Below, one piece after another: positions 1-6,611 of a DNA stretch of 11,856 nucleotides. Source of the DNA: Prochlorothrix sp035285005. Its GTDB lineage: Bacteria; Cyanobacteriota; Cyanobacteriia; Prochlorotrichales; Prochlorotrichaceae. The stretch covers positions 1-11,856 of the forward strand of contig JAYKIB010000026.1 of NCBI GenBank assembly GCA_035285005.1, given 5' to 3'. The translations under genes were made by a program, and so were the position numbers. Position 1 is the stretch's first letter, and every line of letters starts with the position of its first letter. Below the pieces are notes generated by a model, which searched no databases, was not told the DNA's origin, and saw only the letters and a list, made by a program, of their open reading frames with translations.

Positions 1-123
1 GGCCAAGGGCCGTAGGCCCTTGCCGAATCCCCCTCAGTCCCCCTTTTTAAGGGGAAAGAAGAGGCTGTCCCCCCCTTTACAAGGGGGTTAGGGGGGATTC
101 TCTTAGGTTTCCAAATATCCTCT
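1..123. repeat. Type B palindromic repeat, copy B1 (left end outside window)
   Basis: It contains the hairpin CAAGGGCC-GTA-GGCCCTTG (4-22), then an inverted repeat whose left arm begins GAATCCCCCTCAGTCCCCC (25-56) and whose right arm is near 71-100. The right edge is GTTTCCAAATATCCTCT (107-123), whose reverse complement begins copies B3 and B4. B1 is therefore the most complete palindromic copy in view. Confidence 0.75.
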
Positions 124-145
124 AAGAAAGTCTTGAATATGTAGA

Positions 146-244
146 GGTCACCTCGAAAAAATCAAATTTCGACCGTAGTGCCCACGGCAGAGTCAGGGTT
201 ATGGCAGGCGGCGAAGCCGCCTGCCATAATTAGTCAAGGTGCCC
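146..244 (+). mobile_element. Type A MITE-like element, copy A1
   Basis: 99 bp. Ends GGTCACCTCGA and TCAAGGTGCCC form terminal inverted repeats with two mismatches. The flanks TAGA (142-145) and TACA (245-248) match at three of four positions. The internal hairpin is TTATGGCAGGCGGC (199-212), loop GAA, and the exact complement to 229. It lies 31 bp beyond the tex stop codon. Confidence 0.85.
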
Positions 245-275
245 TACAGTCAACTCGTCAGAGGCGCAAACATCT

Positions 276-2552
276 TTACGAAACTCCTGGCTGGGCTACC
301 CCCTTCAACGACAGGCCGATCCGCTTCCGATCGACCTCCACCGACAACACCCGCACCCGCACCACCTGCCCCACCTTCACGATCGCCGTGGGATCCGAAA
401 CAAACCGATCGGCCATCTGGGAAATATGGATTAACCCATCCTGATGTACCCCCAAATCCACAAACGCCCCAAAATTCGCTACATTCGTCACCACCCCCTC
501 CAACTCCATCCCCACCACCAAATCCGTAATCACCTGAACATCAGCCCGAAACTGGGCATAGGTAAACTGCGCCCGAGGATCACGACCCGGTTTCTCCAAC
601 TCCGCCAAAATATCACGCAACGTCGGCTCACCTAAATCATCCGTTTCATAGCGCTTCAATTGCACCTGACTGAAGTCAATCTGCTTCAGCGTCTGGGTCA
701 GAGCCGGGGTCTGTTTTGGATTTACCCCTAGATCCGTCAAAATCTGGGACACAACTCCATAACGCTCCGGATGCACCGCCGTATTATCCAAAGGATTCTT
801 CCCCTCCCGAATCCGCAGGAAACCAGCACATTGCTCAAACGCCTTCGGCCCCAGCTTCGGCACCTTCAGCAACTCCCGCCGATCGCGAAATGCCCCCTTC
901 TCCGCCCGATAGGTCACCACATTCGCCGCCACCGTACCGCTGAGACCCGAAACATAGGTTAATAGCTCCTTAGATGCCGTATTCAGGTCCACCCCCACGT
1001 AATTGACGCAACTTTCCACGGTTTCTTCCAACTTACGCTTCAGTTGCTTTTGGTCCACATCATGCTGGTACTGACCCACCCCGATCGACTTCGGATCGAG
1101 CTTCACCAACTCCGCCAACGGATCCTGTAAACGGCGACCAATACTAATCGCCCCCCGCACCGTCACATCCAGGCTCGGAAACTCCGCGATCGCCACCTCA
1201 CTGGCGGAATAGACCGAAGCCCCCGCCTCATTGACCGTCACCTTAATGGGGCTTGGTTTTGCTCCCGCCTTCGACCCTGATCCCAGCCCCTGCAGCGCCT
1301 CCGCCACAAAAGCATCGGTTTCCCGGCTAGCGGTACCATTGCCGATCGCGATCAGTTCAATGCCATATTTCTGCACCAACTGACGGAGCGTTTGGGCTGC
1401 TTTTTGACGTTGTCCCTGGGATTGATGGGGGAAAATCGCCTCATAGTGCTGAAACTCTCCCGTTGGCCCAATCACTGCCACCTTACACCCAGTCCGAAAG
1501 CCCGGATCGATCGCCAAGGTCGGCTTCATCCCCGCCGGAGCCGCCAACAGCAACTCCCGTAAATTCGCCTCAAAGGTTTGGATTGACTCCGCATCGGCCC
1601 AGGCTTTTTTCTCGCCGATGACCCGATTCACGATCGACGTTTTCATCAGCCGTTGAAAGGCATCCTTCACCAGACCCTGGTAAATCGATCGCACCTCCAG
1701 GTTGCGACCCCGAATCACCGCCGCATTCAGATCACCCAGGATCCGCTCCTCATCAAAAACCAGGCTCACCTCTAAAATCCCTTCCCGCTCTCCGCGTAGC
1801 AGCGCTAGCAGGTTATGGGGCGCAATTTTGCTTAGCTTGACCTCATAATTACGGTACAGCTCAAATTTAGTACTTCCCTCCGGGAAATCTGCCTTAATTC
1901 GGCTCTGGAAGCGACCCGATCGCACCACCTCCGCCTGTACCAAGGCCCGCAACTCTGCCCGCTCCGCGACCCCCTCCGCCAGAATATCCAAGGCCCCGGC
2001 GATCGCAGCCTCGATCGTCACCCCCGCCACATCGGCCTCCCCCGCTGTCCCCACGTCTGTCCCTGCTTCAGACCGGCAATTCGCCTCCACCCAGGCAGCC
2101 GCCTCCGCCTCCAGATCTGCCCGTGTTAAGCCCTGACTCTGGGGCAGTTCTCCCCGGTTCCAGGCTTCTAGCCACTGGGCCAGGGGTTCTAAGCCTTTTT
2201 CGCGGGCGATCGTAGCACGGGTGCGGCGCTTGGGCTTGTAGGGCAAGTACAGATCTTCTAACTCTGTTTTTTGGCCACAGGTGACGATCGTTGCCTCCAA
2301 TTCTGGTGTCAGCTTCCCCTGATCCTGAATCGCCTTGAGGATCGTTTGCTTCCGATCGGCCAGCTCCTGTAAGTAGTCTTGTCGCTCCTGAATCTGCCGC
2401 AGCTGGGTTTCGTCCAGTTCTCCCGTGCGTTCCTTCCGATAGCGGGCAATAAACGGTACCGTCGCCCCTTCACTGAGTAGCGCTAACGCTGCCTCAATTT
2501 GCCAGGGCTGGAGGGAAAATTCTTGGGCCAGTTGAGCCGTGAAGGGAGTCAT
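276..2552 (-). CDS. tex: Tex family S1 RNA-binding transcription accessory protein
   Basis: Tex proteins bind nucleic acid and associate with the transcription machinery; the exact role in cyanobacteria is not settled. The 758-residue product has the family's order of domains: an N-terminal Tex helical region (residues 1-200, with VPFIARYRKERTGELDE near 32-48), a YqgF/RNase H-like fold (about 343-440, starting TLAIDPGFRTGCKVAVIG), a helix-hairpin-helix region (about 515-585, VDLNTASKELLTYVSG and VPKLGPKAFEQCAGFLR) and a C-terminal S1 domain (about 679-750, GVVTNVANFGAFVDLGVHQDG). Length is close to the usual 720-780. The frame stays open upstream to 2678, but those 42 codons run through a type B repeat (2614-2687) and are Pro/Arg-rich without family resemblance, so I start at the ATG at 2550-2552, which begins MTPFTAQLAQEF. 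No clear Shine-Dalgarno is visible. It is transcribed alone, divergent from tRNA-Thr. Confidence 0.96.
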   Translation of the reverse strand: MTPFTAQLAQEFSLQPWQIEAALALLSEGATVPFIARYRKERTGELDETQLRQIQERQDYLQELADRKQTILKAIQDQGKLTPELEATIVTCGQKTELEDLYLPYKPKRRTRATIAREKGLEPLAQWLEAWNRGELPQSQGLTRADLEAEAAAWVEANCRSEAGTDVGTAGEADVAGVTIEAAIAGALDILAEGVAERAELRALVQAEVVRSGRFQSRIKADFPEGSTKFELYRNYEVKLSKIAPHNLLALLRGEREGILEVSLVFDEERILGDLNAAVIRGRNLEVRSIYQGLVKDAFQRLMKTSIVNRVIGEKKAWADAESIQTFEANLRELLLAAPAGMKPTLAIDPGFRTGCKVAVIGPTGEFQHYEAIFPHQSQGQRQKAAQTLRQLVQKYGIELIAIGNGTASRETDAFVAEALQGLGSGSKAGAKPSPIKVTVNEAGASVYSASEVAIAEFPSLDVTVRGAISIGRRLQDPLAELVKLDPKSIGVGQYQHDVDQKQLKRKLEETVESCVNYVGVDLNTASKELLTYVSGLSGTVAANVVTYRAEKGAFRDRRELLKVPKLGPKAFEQCAGFLRIREGKNPLDNTAVHPERYGVVSQILTDLGVNPKQTPALTQTLKQIDFSQVQLKRYETDDLGEPTLRDILAELEKPGRDPRAQFTYAQFRADVQVITDLVVGMELEGVVTNVANFGAFVDLGVHQDGLIHISQMADRFVSDPTAIVKVGQVVRVRVLSVEVDRKRIGLSLKGVAQPGVS

Positions 2553-2613
2553 ATGGGGTACAACGATCGGTCGATGCTGGAATGAATTCGGAGAACGAAA
2601 AGGACCGCGATGA

Positions 2614-2687
2614 ATTGGGGTAAAGGGGGACTGCGGGGGATTTTGCCAGGGCCTACGGGATCTAGCAGAAGTTTTCAAACATCCTCT
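2614..2687 (-). repeat. Type B repeat, copy B2 (decayed, partial)
   Basis: Read on the minus strand it gives an AGAGGATGTTTGAAAAC edge, a damaged form of the GTA-loop hairpin, then a C-rich block ending in CCCCCTTTACCCC. It lies upstream of tex and accounts for the open reading frame that extends tex 42 codons beyond its probable start. Confidence 0.65.
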
Positions 2688-2720
2688 AACTAGATCTGAA
2701 GAGACCTAGTGAACTCGGTG

Positions 2721-2759
2721 AAGCCAGTGGTCCCCTGCATAGCGGGGGACCACTGGCTT
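2721..2759. terminator. Long hairpin between tex and tRNA-Thr
   Basis: AAGCCAGTGGTCCCC (2721-2735) pairs perfectly with GGGGACCACTGGCTT (2745-2759) across a 9-nt loop: 15 bp. No tail of T residues follows in either direction, so a terminator role is only possible. It lies in the upstream region of both neighbouring genes and may simply be another repeat. Confidence 0.45.
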
Positions 2760-2761
2760 TA

Positions 2762-2854
2762 GGGCACCTTGATTAATTGGGTTGGGCGGCGAAGTCATCC
2801 AAGCCTGAGAACTGCATCAGTGCCCAGACCCATGTCTAGGTTTTTCGAGGTGTC
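2762..2854 (-). mobile_element. Type A element, copy A2 (decayed)
   Basis: It has a left end GGGCACCTTGATTAATT, the hairpin remnant GGGTTGGGCGGC-GAA-GTCATCCAAGCC, and a right end TTTTTCGAGGTGTC. It is shorter than the 99-bp copies and no flanking duplication is left. Its right end abuts the tRNA-Thr promoter. Confidence 0.7.
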
Positions 2855-2858
2855 TGTG

Positions 2859-2867
2859 TGTTATACT
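2859..2867 (+). promoter_or_regulatory. Extended -10 promoter for tRNA-Thr
   Basis: The sequence TGTTATACT has a near-consensus -10 hexamer (TATACT, 2862-2867) preceded by the extended TG motif, and ends 17 bases before the tRNA. No good -35 is seen; the place where it should be lies in the right end of a decayed type A element (2762-2854). Spacing suits a tRNA transcript with a short leader. Confidence 0.55.
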
Positions 2868-2884
2868 GTCTGCTGTATTTTTCT

Positions 2885-2957
2885 GCTGGTGTAGCTCAGT
2901 TGGTAGAGCAGCTGATTTGTAATCAGCCGGTCGCAGGTTCGAGTCCCGTCACCAGCT
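2885..2957 (+). tRNA. trnT-UGU: tRNA-Thr (anticodon UGU)
   Basis: A 73-nt cloverleaf can be folded by eye: acceptor arm GCTGGTG (2885-2891) with CACCAGC (2950-2956), D arm GCTC/GAGC, anticodon stem GCTGA/TCAGC around loop TTTGTAA (anticodon TGT), a 5-nt variable loop, and T arm GCAGG-TTCGAGT-CCCGT. The discriminator base is T2957 and no CCA is encoded. The T stem has one A-C mismatch and one G-T pair, a small irregularity. UGU reads ACA and, by wobble, other Thr codons. The 3' end is one base from the stop codon of the convergent HAD gene. Confidence 0.96.
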
Positions 2958-2958
2958 T

Positions 2959-3804
2959 TTAATCCTGAAACCGCTTGAAACCCAGCCGTTGCAGATCCAC
3001 ATAGTGGGGCGCAGGCAAGTCGCCACGGATCACAGTGCAGGGTCGATCGGGTTCACCGAGATCACTTAAGACCCACGTAGCTCCGCTCAGATCGTGGTGG
3101 CGGGTATATCCGTTCACCGTCGCGATCGTGGGTAGTCCTGCCGCGATCGCGGCTCGGACTCCCTGGGCTGAGTCTTCAAAAACGCAGCAATCCTGAGGCT
3201 GAAGTTGGAGTTGCTCTAAAACATAGTGATAAATAGCAGGATTCGGCTTTTTCGCGGCCACAATATCTCCCGCCGCAATCACATCAAACCAGGTAGGGGC
3301 CTCGGGGGCCAGGATTGTTTCAAGCACAGCCAGGGCATTGGGCAACGCACTGGTGGTGGCGATCGCCAGTCGGACTCCCGCCGATCGAGCCTCCTGGATG
3401 AGCCGTCGCACCCCGGGCCGTGGTGCGATGTGCCCCTGCCGCAGAATTTGACTATACCGATCGCTTTTATCCCGGTGTAGTTGGGCAATCCAGGGGTTGA
3501 GGGCCTCGGGAGTTTGGGGCACATTGGGGGCACGATCGATCGATGTATCAGTCGATCGACCAGCGAGGCTACCGGATGGGCTAGGGGCAGTATCGGCCTT
3601 TTGATCAGGGGCCAGGTGCTCCAGATAGTAGCGAATGCGCTCCTTCCCACCGGGTATTTCGAGGAGTTCACCATAGAGATCGATCGACCAATGCCAGGAG
3701 AGACCCGCTGCGGCAAAGGCTTGGTTGAAGGCAACCCGGTGACCGTCTCGCTCGGTTTCGGCCAGGGTGCCATCCACATCGAAAATGAGAGCTTTGGGAG
3801 TCAT
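2959..3804 (-). CDS. HAD-superfamily hydrolase, CbbY-like
   Basis: A 281-residue cytosolic phosphatase of the HAD superfamily, CbbY/GpH subgroup. CbbY enzymes remove phosphate from sugar bisphosphates such as the Rubisco inhibitor xylulose-1,5-bisphosphate; that substrate is known for relatives and only inferred here. Motif I is FDVDGTLAETE (nucleophile D9, acid D11), motif II is IATTS (148-152), the motif III lysine lies in AAKKPNPAIY (K185/K186), and motif IV is VFEDSAQGV (E210, D211). The cap region contains DGHRVAFNQAF and LLEIPGGKERIRYYLE, which are typical of CbbY. Residues about 71-100 are a low-complexity insertion rich in Ser, Pro and Thr, absent from the compact family core. The ATG at 3802-3804 gives the correct MTPKALIFDVDG start. 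The stop codon lies one base from tRNA-Thr on the other strand. Confidence 0.93.
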   Translation of the reverse strand: MTPKALIFDVDGTLAETERDGHRVAFNQAFAAAGLSWHWSIDLYGELLEIPGGKERIRYYLEHLAPDQKADTAPSPSGSLAGRSTDTSIDRAPNVPQTPEALNPWIAQLHRDKSDRYSQILRQGHIAPRPGVRRLIQEARSAGVRLAIATTSALPNALAVLETILAPEAPTWFDVIAAGDIVAAKKPNPAIYHYVLEQLQLQPQDCCVFEDSAQGVRAAIAAGLPTIATVNGYTRHHDLSGATWVLSDLGEPDRPCTVIRGDLPAPHYVDLQRLGFKRFQD

Positions 3805-3848
3805 CGCAAATTACAACCAACAGGACCTCAGGACTCAGAGTACAATGG

Positions 3849-3880
3849 GAGAGATTAACGCCGATCCCAATTATCTCTCC
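3849..3880. other. Small inverted repeat upstream of the HAD gene
   Basis: GAGAGAT and ATCTCTC arms separated by about 17 bases lie between the divergent HAD and YbjN genes. This could be a regulator site or chance; nothing else supports a role. Confidence 0.25.
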
Positions 3881-3896
3881 AATCTGAGTCACTGTT

Positions 3897-3995
3897 GGGC
3901 ACCTTGATGAATTGGGTTGCGCGGCGAAGCCGCGCAACCCAACCCTGATTCTGCCGTGGATACTGCGGTGAGAATTTGAATGAATTGAGGCGTCC
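3897..3995 (-). mobile_element. Type A MITE-like element, copy A3
   Basis: 99 bp, flanked by an exact TGTT duplication (3893-3896 and 3996-3999). The hairpin is TTGGGTTGCGCGGC (3912-3925), loop GAA, and a perfect complement to 3942. The right end has drifted (TTGAGGCGTCC). It lies between the divergent HAD and YbjN genes, 60 bp before the YbjN ATG. Confidence 0.88.
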
Positions 3996-4055
3996 TGTTG
4001 AGGGAATCCCAGCGATCGTCCCGTTAGCTCCGACCACCGCATTTCAACTCCAACC

Positions 4056-4499
4056 ATGCCAACGCCCCAGAGTCTTCAGAGCAACCTCGCCCCTGAGAAC
4101 CTCATCACCCCTGAGAATGTCTCAATCTCCATGCTCTACGATCTCTTCGACCGGGCTTTTATGGAAGTGGGCTTTGACAAAGACGGGGATTTGATGATGA
4201 CGGAAGATGTGAAATGCTACGTCTTCATTAACGAAAAGGGGAACGATCGAATTCGACTCCTGACTCTCTTCGGCCTCAGTACTACCGCTAGTCGCAGTGA
4301 CTGTCTCGAATGTGTGAATCGGATCAATAGCGAGTACGTGCTGATCCGGGCCTATGTTAGTCAGGATGCCCTTGCATTTGACCATGAAATTCTAATTAAG
4401 GGCGGGATCACCCAGAAGAACTTCATTTTAACGGTCAAGCGTTTTTGCTCGATTCCTCGCTTGGCAGTGCGAGAGTATGGTCAAGAGGTGGTGGATTAG
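4056..4499 (+). CDS. YbjN domain-containing protein
   Basis: A 147-residue soluble protein that I assign to the YbjN family, which has a fold like that of type III secretion chaperones and is widespread in cyanobacteria with no agreed biochemical function. The signature lies at residues 25-75: ISMLYDLFDRAFMEVGF, DKDGDLMMTEDVKCYVFINE and DRIRLLTLFGL. It continues with NRINSEYVLIRAYV and DHEILIKGGITQKNFI. No signal peptide or membrane segment is present. The ATG at 4056 gives a 20-residue variable leader before the conserved part; no strong Shine-Dalgarno precedes it, so a slightly different start is possible. It is divergent from the HAD gene, with a type A element (3897-3995) in the gap. The next gene is 177 bp downstream on the same strand, with a decayed type A copy between. 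Confidence 0.9.
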   Translation: MPTPQSLQSNLAPENLITPENVSISMLYDLFDRAFMEVGFDKDGDLMMTEDVKCYVFINEKGNDRIRLLTLFGLSTTASRSDCLECVNRINSEYVLIRAYVSQDALAFDHEILIKGGITQKNFILTVKRFCSIPRLAVREYGQEVVD

Positions 4500-4571
4500 G
4501 GTCGGTGACGGCAGAGAATGGGAATTCGTCCTCCCCTCACCTCTCACAGCGTTGCTGGATGACTGGCACAA

Positions 4572-4670
4572 GGGCACCTCGCACGGTCTAAGTTTCTGTC
4601 TAGGCTCCCCCGTAAGAATCCAAGTTGTAACCGGCGGCAAAGCCGCTTCCCCAATGAGTCGAGGTACTTC
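4572..4670 (+). mobile_element. Type A element, copy A4 (decayed)
   Basis: It starts GGGCACCTCG and retains GTAAGAATC, the hairpin core CGGC-AAA-GCCG and a GAGTCGAGGTAC right end. The stem has lost pairing outside the core. The GAGG of its right end lies 12 bases before the CAP gene ATG at 4677 and could serve as a weak ribosome site. Confidence 0.7.
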
Positions 4671-4700
4671 GCACCCATGACCGACGCACCCATGACCGAC
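4671..4700 (+). repeat. 15-bp tandem duplication holding two ATG codons
   Basis: GCACCCATGACCGAC occurs twice in a row (4671-4685, 4686-4700), each with an in-frame ATG. The CAP protein may start at either. Confidence 0.85.
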
Positions 4701-5429
4701 GCAGGCACTCCATTTCGATCGCCCGATCTAGCCACCAATCCGGCTACCGATCCAGCTACCAACTTAGCTACCCATCGGGCAACCTGCCTGGAGCATGGGC
4801 CCCTCAAGACCCAGGGAGTTCGGGCCGCGAGACCCCTCAGTGCAGCGGTACGATTGGGCCTGACCCTGGGCTTGGGGTTCGGCTTAGGTAGCCTAGGCTT
4901 AGGTAGCTGTGCCCAGTTGAAGTCCGATCCCGTAGCCACGGCCCCCGTATTGAACTTAGACCTGATTGCAACCCAGGTTCACCAGCTCACCAACGAGCAA
5001 CGCATGACCCACAATCTGCGCCCTCTGAGTGAAGATGCGGCCTTGGCGACGATCGCCCGCACCCATAGCCAGGACATGGCCGATCGGGAATTTTTTGATC
5101 ACGTCACCCCCGAGGGCGTGACCCCCAGCGATCGGGGCTTTGCCGCAAATTACCGCTGTCGCAAGGACTATCCCGGCTACTACACCGAGGGAATTGCTGA
5201 GAATCTGTACATGACCGATCGATTTCACTCCGTCACGACCTATAACGGGGTACCTGCGGCCTATCGCTGGATGACGGAACTGGAGGTGGCAGAGGCAACG
5301 GTGCAGGGGTGGATGGAGAGTCCCGGTCACCGGGAAAATATTCTGACAGAGACCTACGATCGCGAGGGTATTGGTGTGGTTTTGGATCCCGAGACCCACA
5401 AAATCTACGTAACCCAGAACTTTTGCTAG
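4677..5429 (+). CDS. CAP-domain (SCP/PR-1-like) protein, probable lipoprotein
   Basis: The C-terminal half (about residues 94-250) is a CAP domain: TNEQRMTHNLRPLSEDAAL, then ARTHSQDMADREFFDHVTPEG (H130), GIAENLY (E175), GWMESPGHRENIL (H218) and GIGVV...YVTQNFC at the end. Bacterial CAP proteins are usually exported; their activity is mostly unknown. A hydrophobic Gly/Leu stretch (residues 58-77) ends in LGSC (C78), a fair lipobox, so the mature protein is probably a lipoprotein. About 55 residues precede that stretch, unusually long for a signal peptide, and include five DNA repeats of 12 bp (4725-4784). Two ATGs lie in a 15-bp tandem duplication (4677 and 4692), so the start is uncertain. 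The stop codon TAG (5427-5429) lies in the target duplication of a type A element. Confidence 0.9.
   Translation: MTDAPMTDAGTPFRSPDLATNPATDPATNLATHRATCLEHGPLKTQGVRAARPLSAAVRLGLTLGLGFGLGSLGLGSCAQLKSDPVATAPVLNLDLIATQVHQLTNEQRMTHNLRPLSEDAALATIARTHSQDMADREFFDHVTPEGVTPSDRGFAANYRCRKDYPGYYTEGIAENLYMTDRFHSVTTYNGVPAAYRWMTELEVAEATVQGWMESPGHRENILTETYDREGIGVVLDPETHKIYVTQNFC
4725..4784 (+). repeat. Five 12-bp repeats in the CAP gene N-terminus
   Basis: Five consecutive in-frame 12-bp units ending in GCTACC, GCCACC or GCAACC encode DLAT, NPAT, DPAT, NLAT and HRAT ahead of the hydrophobic segment. Confidence 0.8.
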
Positions 5430-5430
5430 G

Positions 5431-5529
5431 GGGCACCTCAAAAAATTCAAATTTCGACCGTAGTGCCCACGGCAGAATCAGGGTTGTGGTAGGCGGCTTC
5501 GCCGCCTACCACAATTCATCGAGGTGCCC
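5431..5529 (+). mobile_element. Type A MITE-like element, copy A5, at the CAP stop codon
   Basis: 99 bp with ends GGGCACCTC and GAGGTGCCC, flanked by an exact TAGG duplication (5427-5430 and 5530-5533). The left TAGG contains the TAG stop codon of the CAP gene. The perfect 14-bp hairpin is TTGTGGTAGGCGGC (5484-5497), loop TTC, to 5514. It is the best-preserved copy and fills the gap before the dapB 3' end. Confidence 0.92.
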
Positions 5530-5541
5530 TAGGGGCTGTAA

Positions 5542-6372
5542 TCATGACAGGATTTTATCCAACCCGTATACCAAAGTTTTCACCGTCAGCACCTTGCGCA
5601 CCGACAGCAACACCCCCGGCATATAACAGCCCCGATCGCTGGTGTCATGGCGAATTGTATACAACTCCCCCGGTGCCCCAAACAGGACCTCTTGATGGGC
5701 AATCAAACCGGGCAGACGCACGCTATGAATCCGAATCCCTTCTCCGGCGGCCCCGCCCCGTGCGCCCGGAATCTTTTCCGTTTCATTCACTAGGGGTGCA
5801 TTGTAGGACTGGCCCAGTTCCGCTAGCATCTGGGCCGTCTGGACCGCTGTTCCACTGGGGGCATCCGCCTTTTGGTTATGGTGCAGTTCAATAATTTCCA
5901 CATGGTCATAGAAGCGGGAAGCCTGGATTGCCGCCTGCTGCATCAGGACCACCCCGATCGAGAAATTGGGAATCACCAAACAGCCCACACTGGCCTTCTC
6001 CGCAAACTCCGCCAGTTCCTGGAGCTGCTGCGGGCTGAGGCCCGTTGTCCCCACCACAGGCCGCACCCCATAGGCGATCGCCGATCGCACATTGTTGTAC
6101 ACACAGTCGGGATGGGTAAAGTCCACCACCACCGGAATTTGCTTTTCCTGGGCTGCAAAGGCAAGAGTTCCCTCTAAATCATGGGTAATCGGCACTTCCA
6201 AGGGCTTATAGCCAATTACCTCGCCAATATCCTGGCCAATATGCTCCGGGTTACGGGCCAGTGCAGCAATCAGGGTCATATCCTCAGCCCGATCCACGGC
6301 TTTGATGGTTTCTCGGCCCATTTTGCCCGTTGCGCCATTAACAACGACGGGGATGGGGGCGGTTGCGGTCAT
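5542..6372 (-). CDS. dapB: 4-hydroxy-tetrahydrodipicolinate reductase
   Basis: DapB reduces 4-hydroxy-tetrahydrodipicolinate with NAD(P)H in the diaminopimelate pathway, supplying lysine and the peptidoglycan cross-linking residue. The 276-residue product has the N-terminal dinucleotide-binding motif VNGATGKMGRE (11-21), VVDFTHP (82-88), VVGTTGL (106-112), PNFSIGV (135-141), the active-site block ELHHNQKADAPSGTA (162-176, with H164/H165 and K168), the substrate-binding IHSVRLPG (215-222) and a normal C-terminus. Length is typical (about 270). The ATG at 6370-6372 is preceded by AGGAG with a 9-base spacer, the best ribosome site in the window. The gene faces the CAP gene tail-to-tail with a type A element between. 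It appears intact. Confidence 0.97.
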   Translation of the reverse strand: MTATAPIPVVVNGATGKMGRETIKAVDRAEDMTLIAALARNPEHIGQDIGEVIGYKPLEVPITHDLEGTLAFAAQEKQIPVVVDFTHPDCVYNNVRSAIAYGVRPVVGTTGLSPQQLQELAEFAEKASVGCLVIPNFSIGVVLMQQAAIQASRFYDHVEIIELHHNQKADAPSGTAVQTAQMLAELGQSYNAPLVNETEKIPGARGGAAGEGIRIHSVRLPGLIAHQEVLFGAPGELYTIRHDTSDRGCYMPGVLLSVRKVLTVKTLVYGLDKILS

Positions 6373-6381
6373 GGTGTGCGG

Positions 6382-6386
6382 CTCCT
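6382..6386 (-). promoter_or_regulatory. Ribosome binding site of dapB
   Basis: On the minus strand this reads AGGAG, nine bases before the dapB ATG. It fixes that start and is notable because most other genes here lack an obvious Shine-Dalgarno. Confidence 0.7.
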
Positions 6387-6418
6387 GTGGCAGTAGGGTG
6401 TGCAGTGGGGTGTAGGGT

Positions 6419-6448
6419 GCGTTTTGTATCCTAGCGTTTTGTATCCTC
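6419..6448 (-). repeat. 15-bp tandem repeat upstream of dapB
   Basis: GCGTTTTGTATCCTA and GCGTTTTGTATCCTC follow each other (6419-6433, 6434-6448), 47-76 bases before the dapB start. On the minus strand each unit reads AGGATACAAAACGC, which could hold duplicated promoter or operator elements; a clear promoter is not evident. Confidence 0.5.
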
Positions 6449-6470
6449 CGTCGATCACAAAGTTTTGACG

Positions 6471-6489
6471 AGGGCGATTCTATCGCCCT
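6471..6489. other. Small perfect hairpin upstream of dapB
   Basis: AGGGCGAT, loop TCT, ATCGCCCT: 8 bp with a three-base loop. The role is unknown. Confidence 0.35.
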
Positions 6490-6529
6490 GCGTATCCCTG
6501 CGGTGGGGCGATGCTAAGGGGGCGATCCT

Positions 6530-6611
6530 AAGAGGATATTTAAGAAATTCGGCCAAGGACCGTGGGCCTTTGCAGAATCCCCCTCGGTCCCCCTTTTGAA
6601 GGGGGAAGAAG
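6530..6611 (+). repeat. Type B repeat, copy B3 (left part only)
   Basis: It begins AAGAGGATATTTAAGAAA, followed by the decayed hairpin CAAGGACC-GTG-GGCCTTTG, then GAATCCCCCTCGGTCCCCC and TTTTGAAGGGGG. It stops abruptly where copy A6 begins, so its right half is missing. Confidence 0.75.

Noticed and set aside
199..229. Type A hairpins as standard intrinsic terminators
   Set aside because: No T-run follows the stem in either direction. They may still affect transcript ends, but the sequence does not show it.
178..962. Several plus-strand open frames of 60-96 codons opposite the tex 3' half and in the A1 repeat
   Set aside because: They are Pro/Arg/His-rich shadows of tex or start inside the A1 element. 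None has a ribosome site or a recognisable domain, while tex has full family similarity.
2553..2678. The 42-codon upstream extension of tex
   Set aside because: It translates the type B copy B2 and lacks resemblance to Tex N-termini; the ATG at 2552 gives a normal Tex start.
3226..4057. Open frames overlapping the HAD gene on both strands and running into A3
   Set aside because: The HAD motifs I-IV are all in the annotated frame, and the others have no domain features.
4428..4939. Minus-strand open frames across the YbjN/CAP junction
   Set aside because: They cross two real genes and a repeat in antisense; composition is typical of shadow frames (Arg/Pro/Ser-rich).
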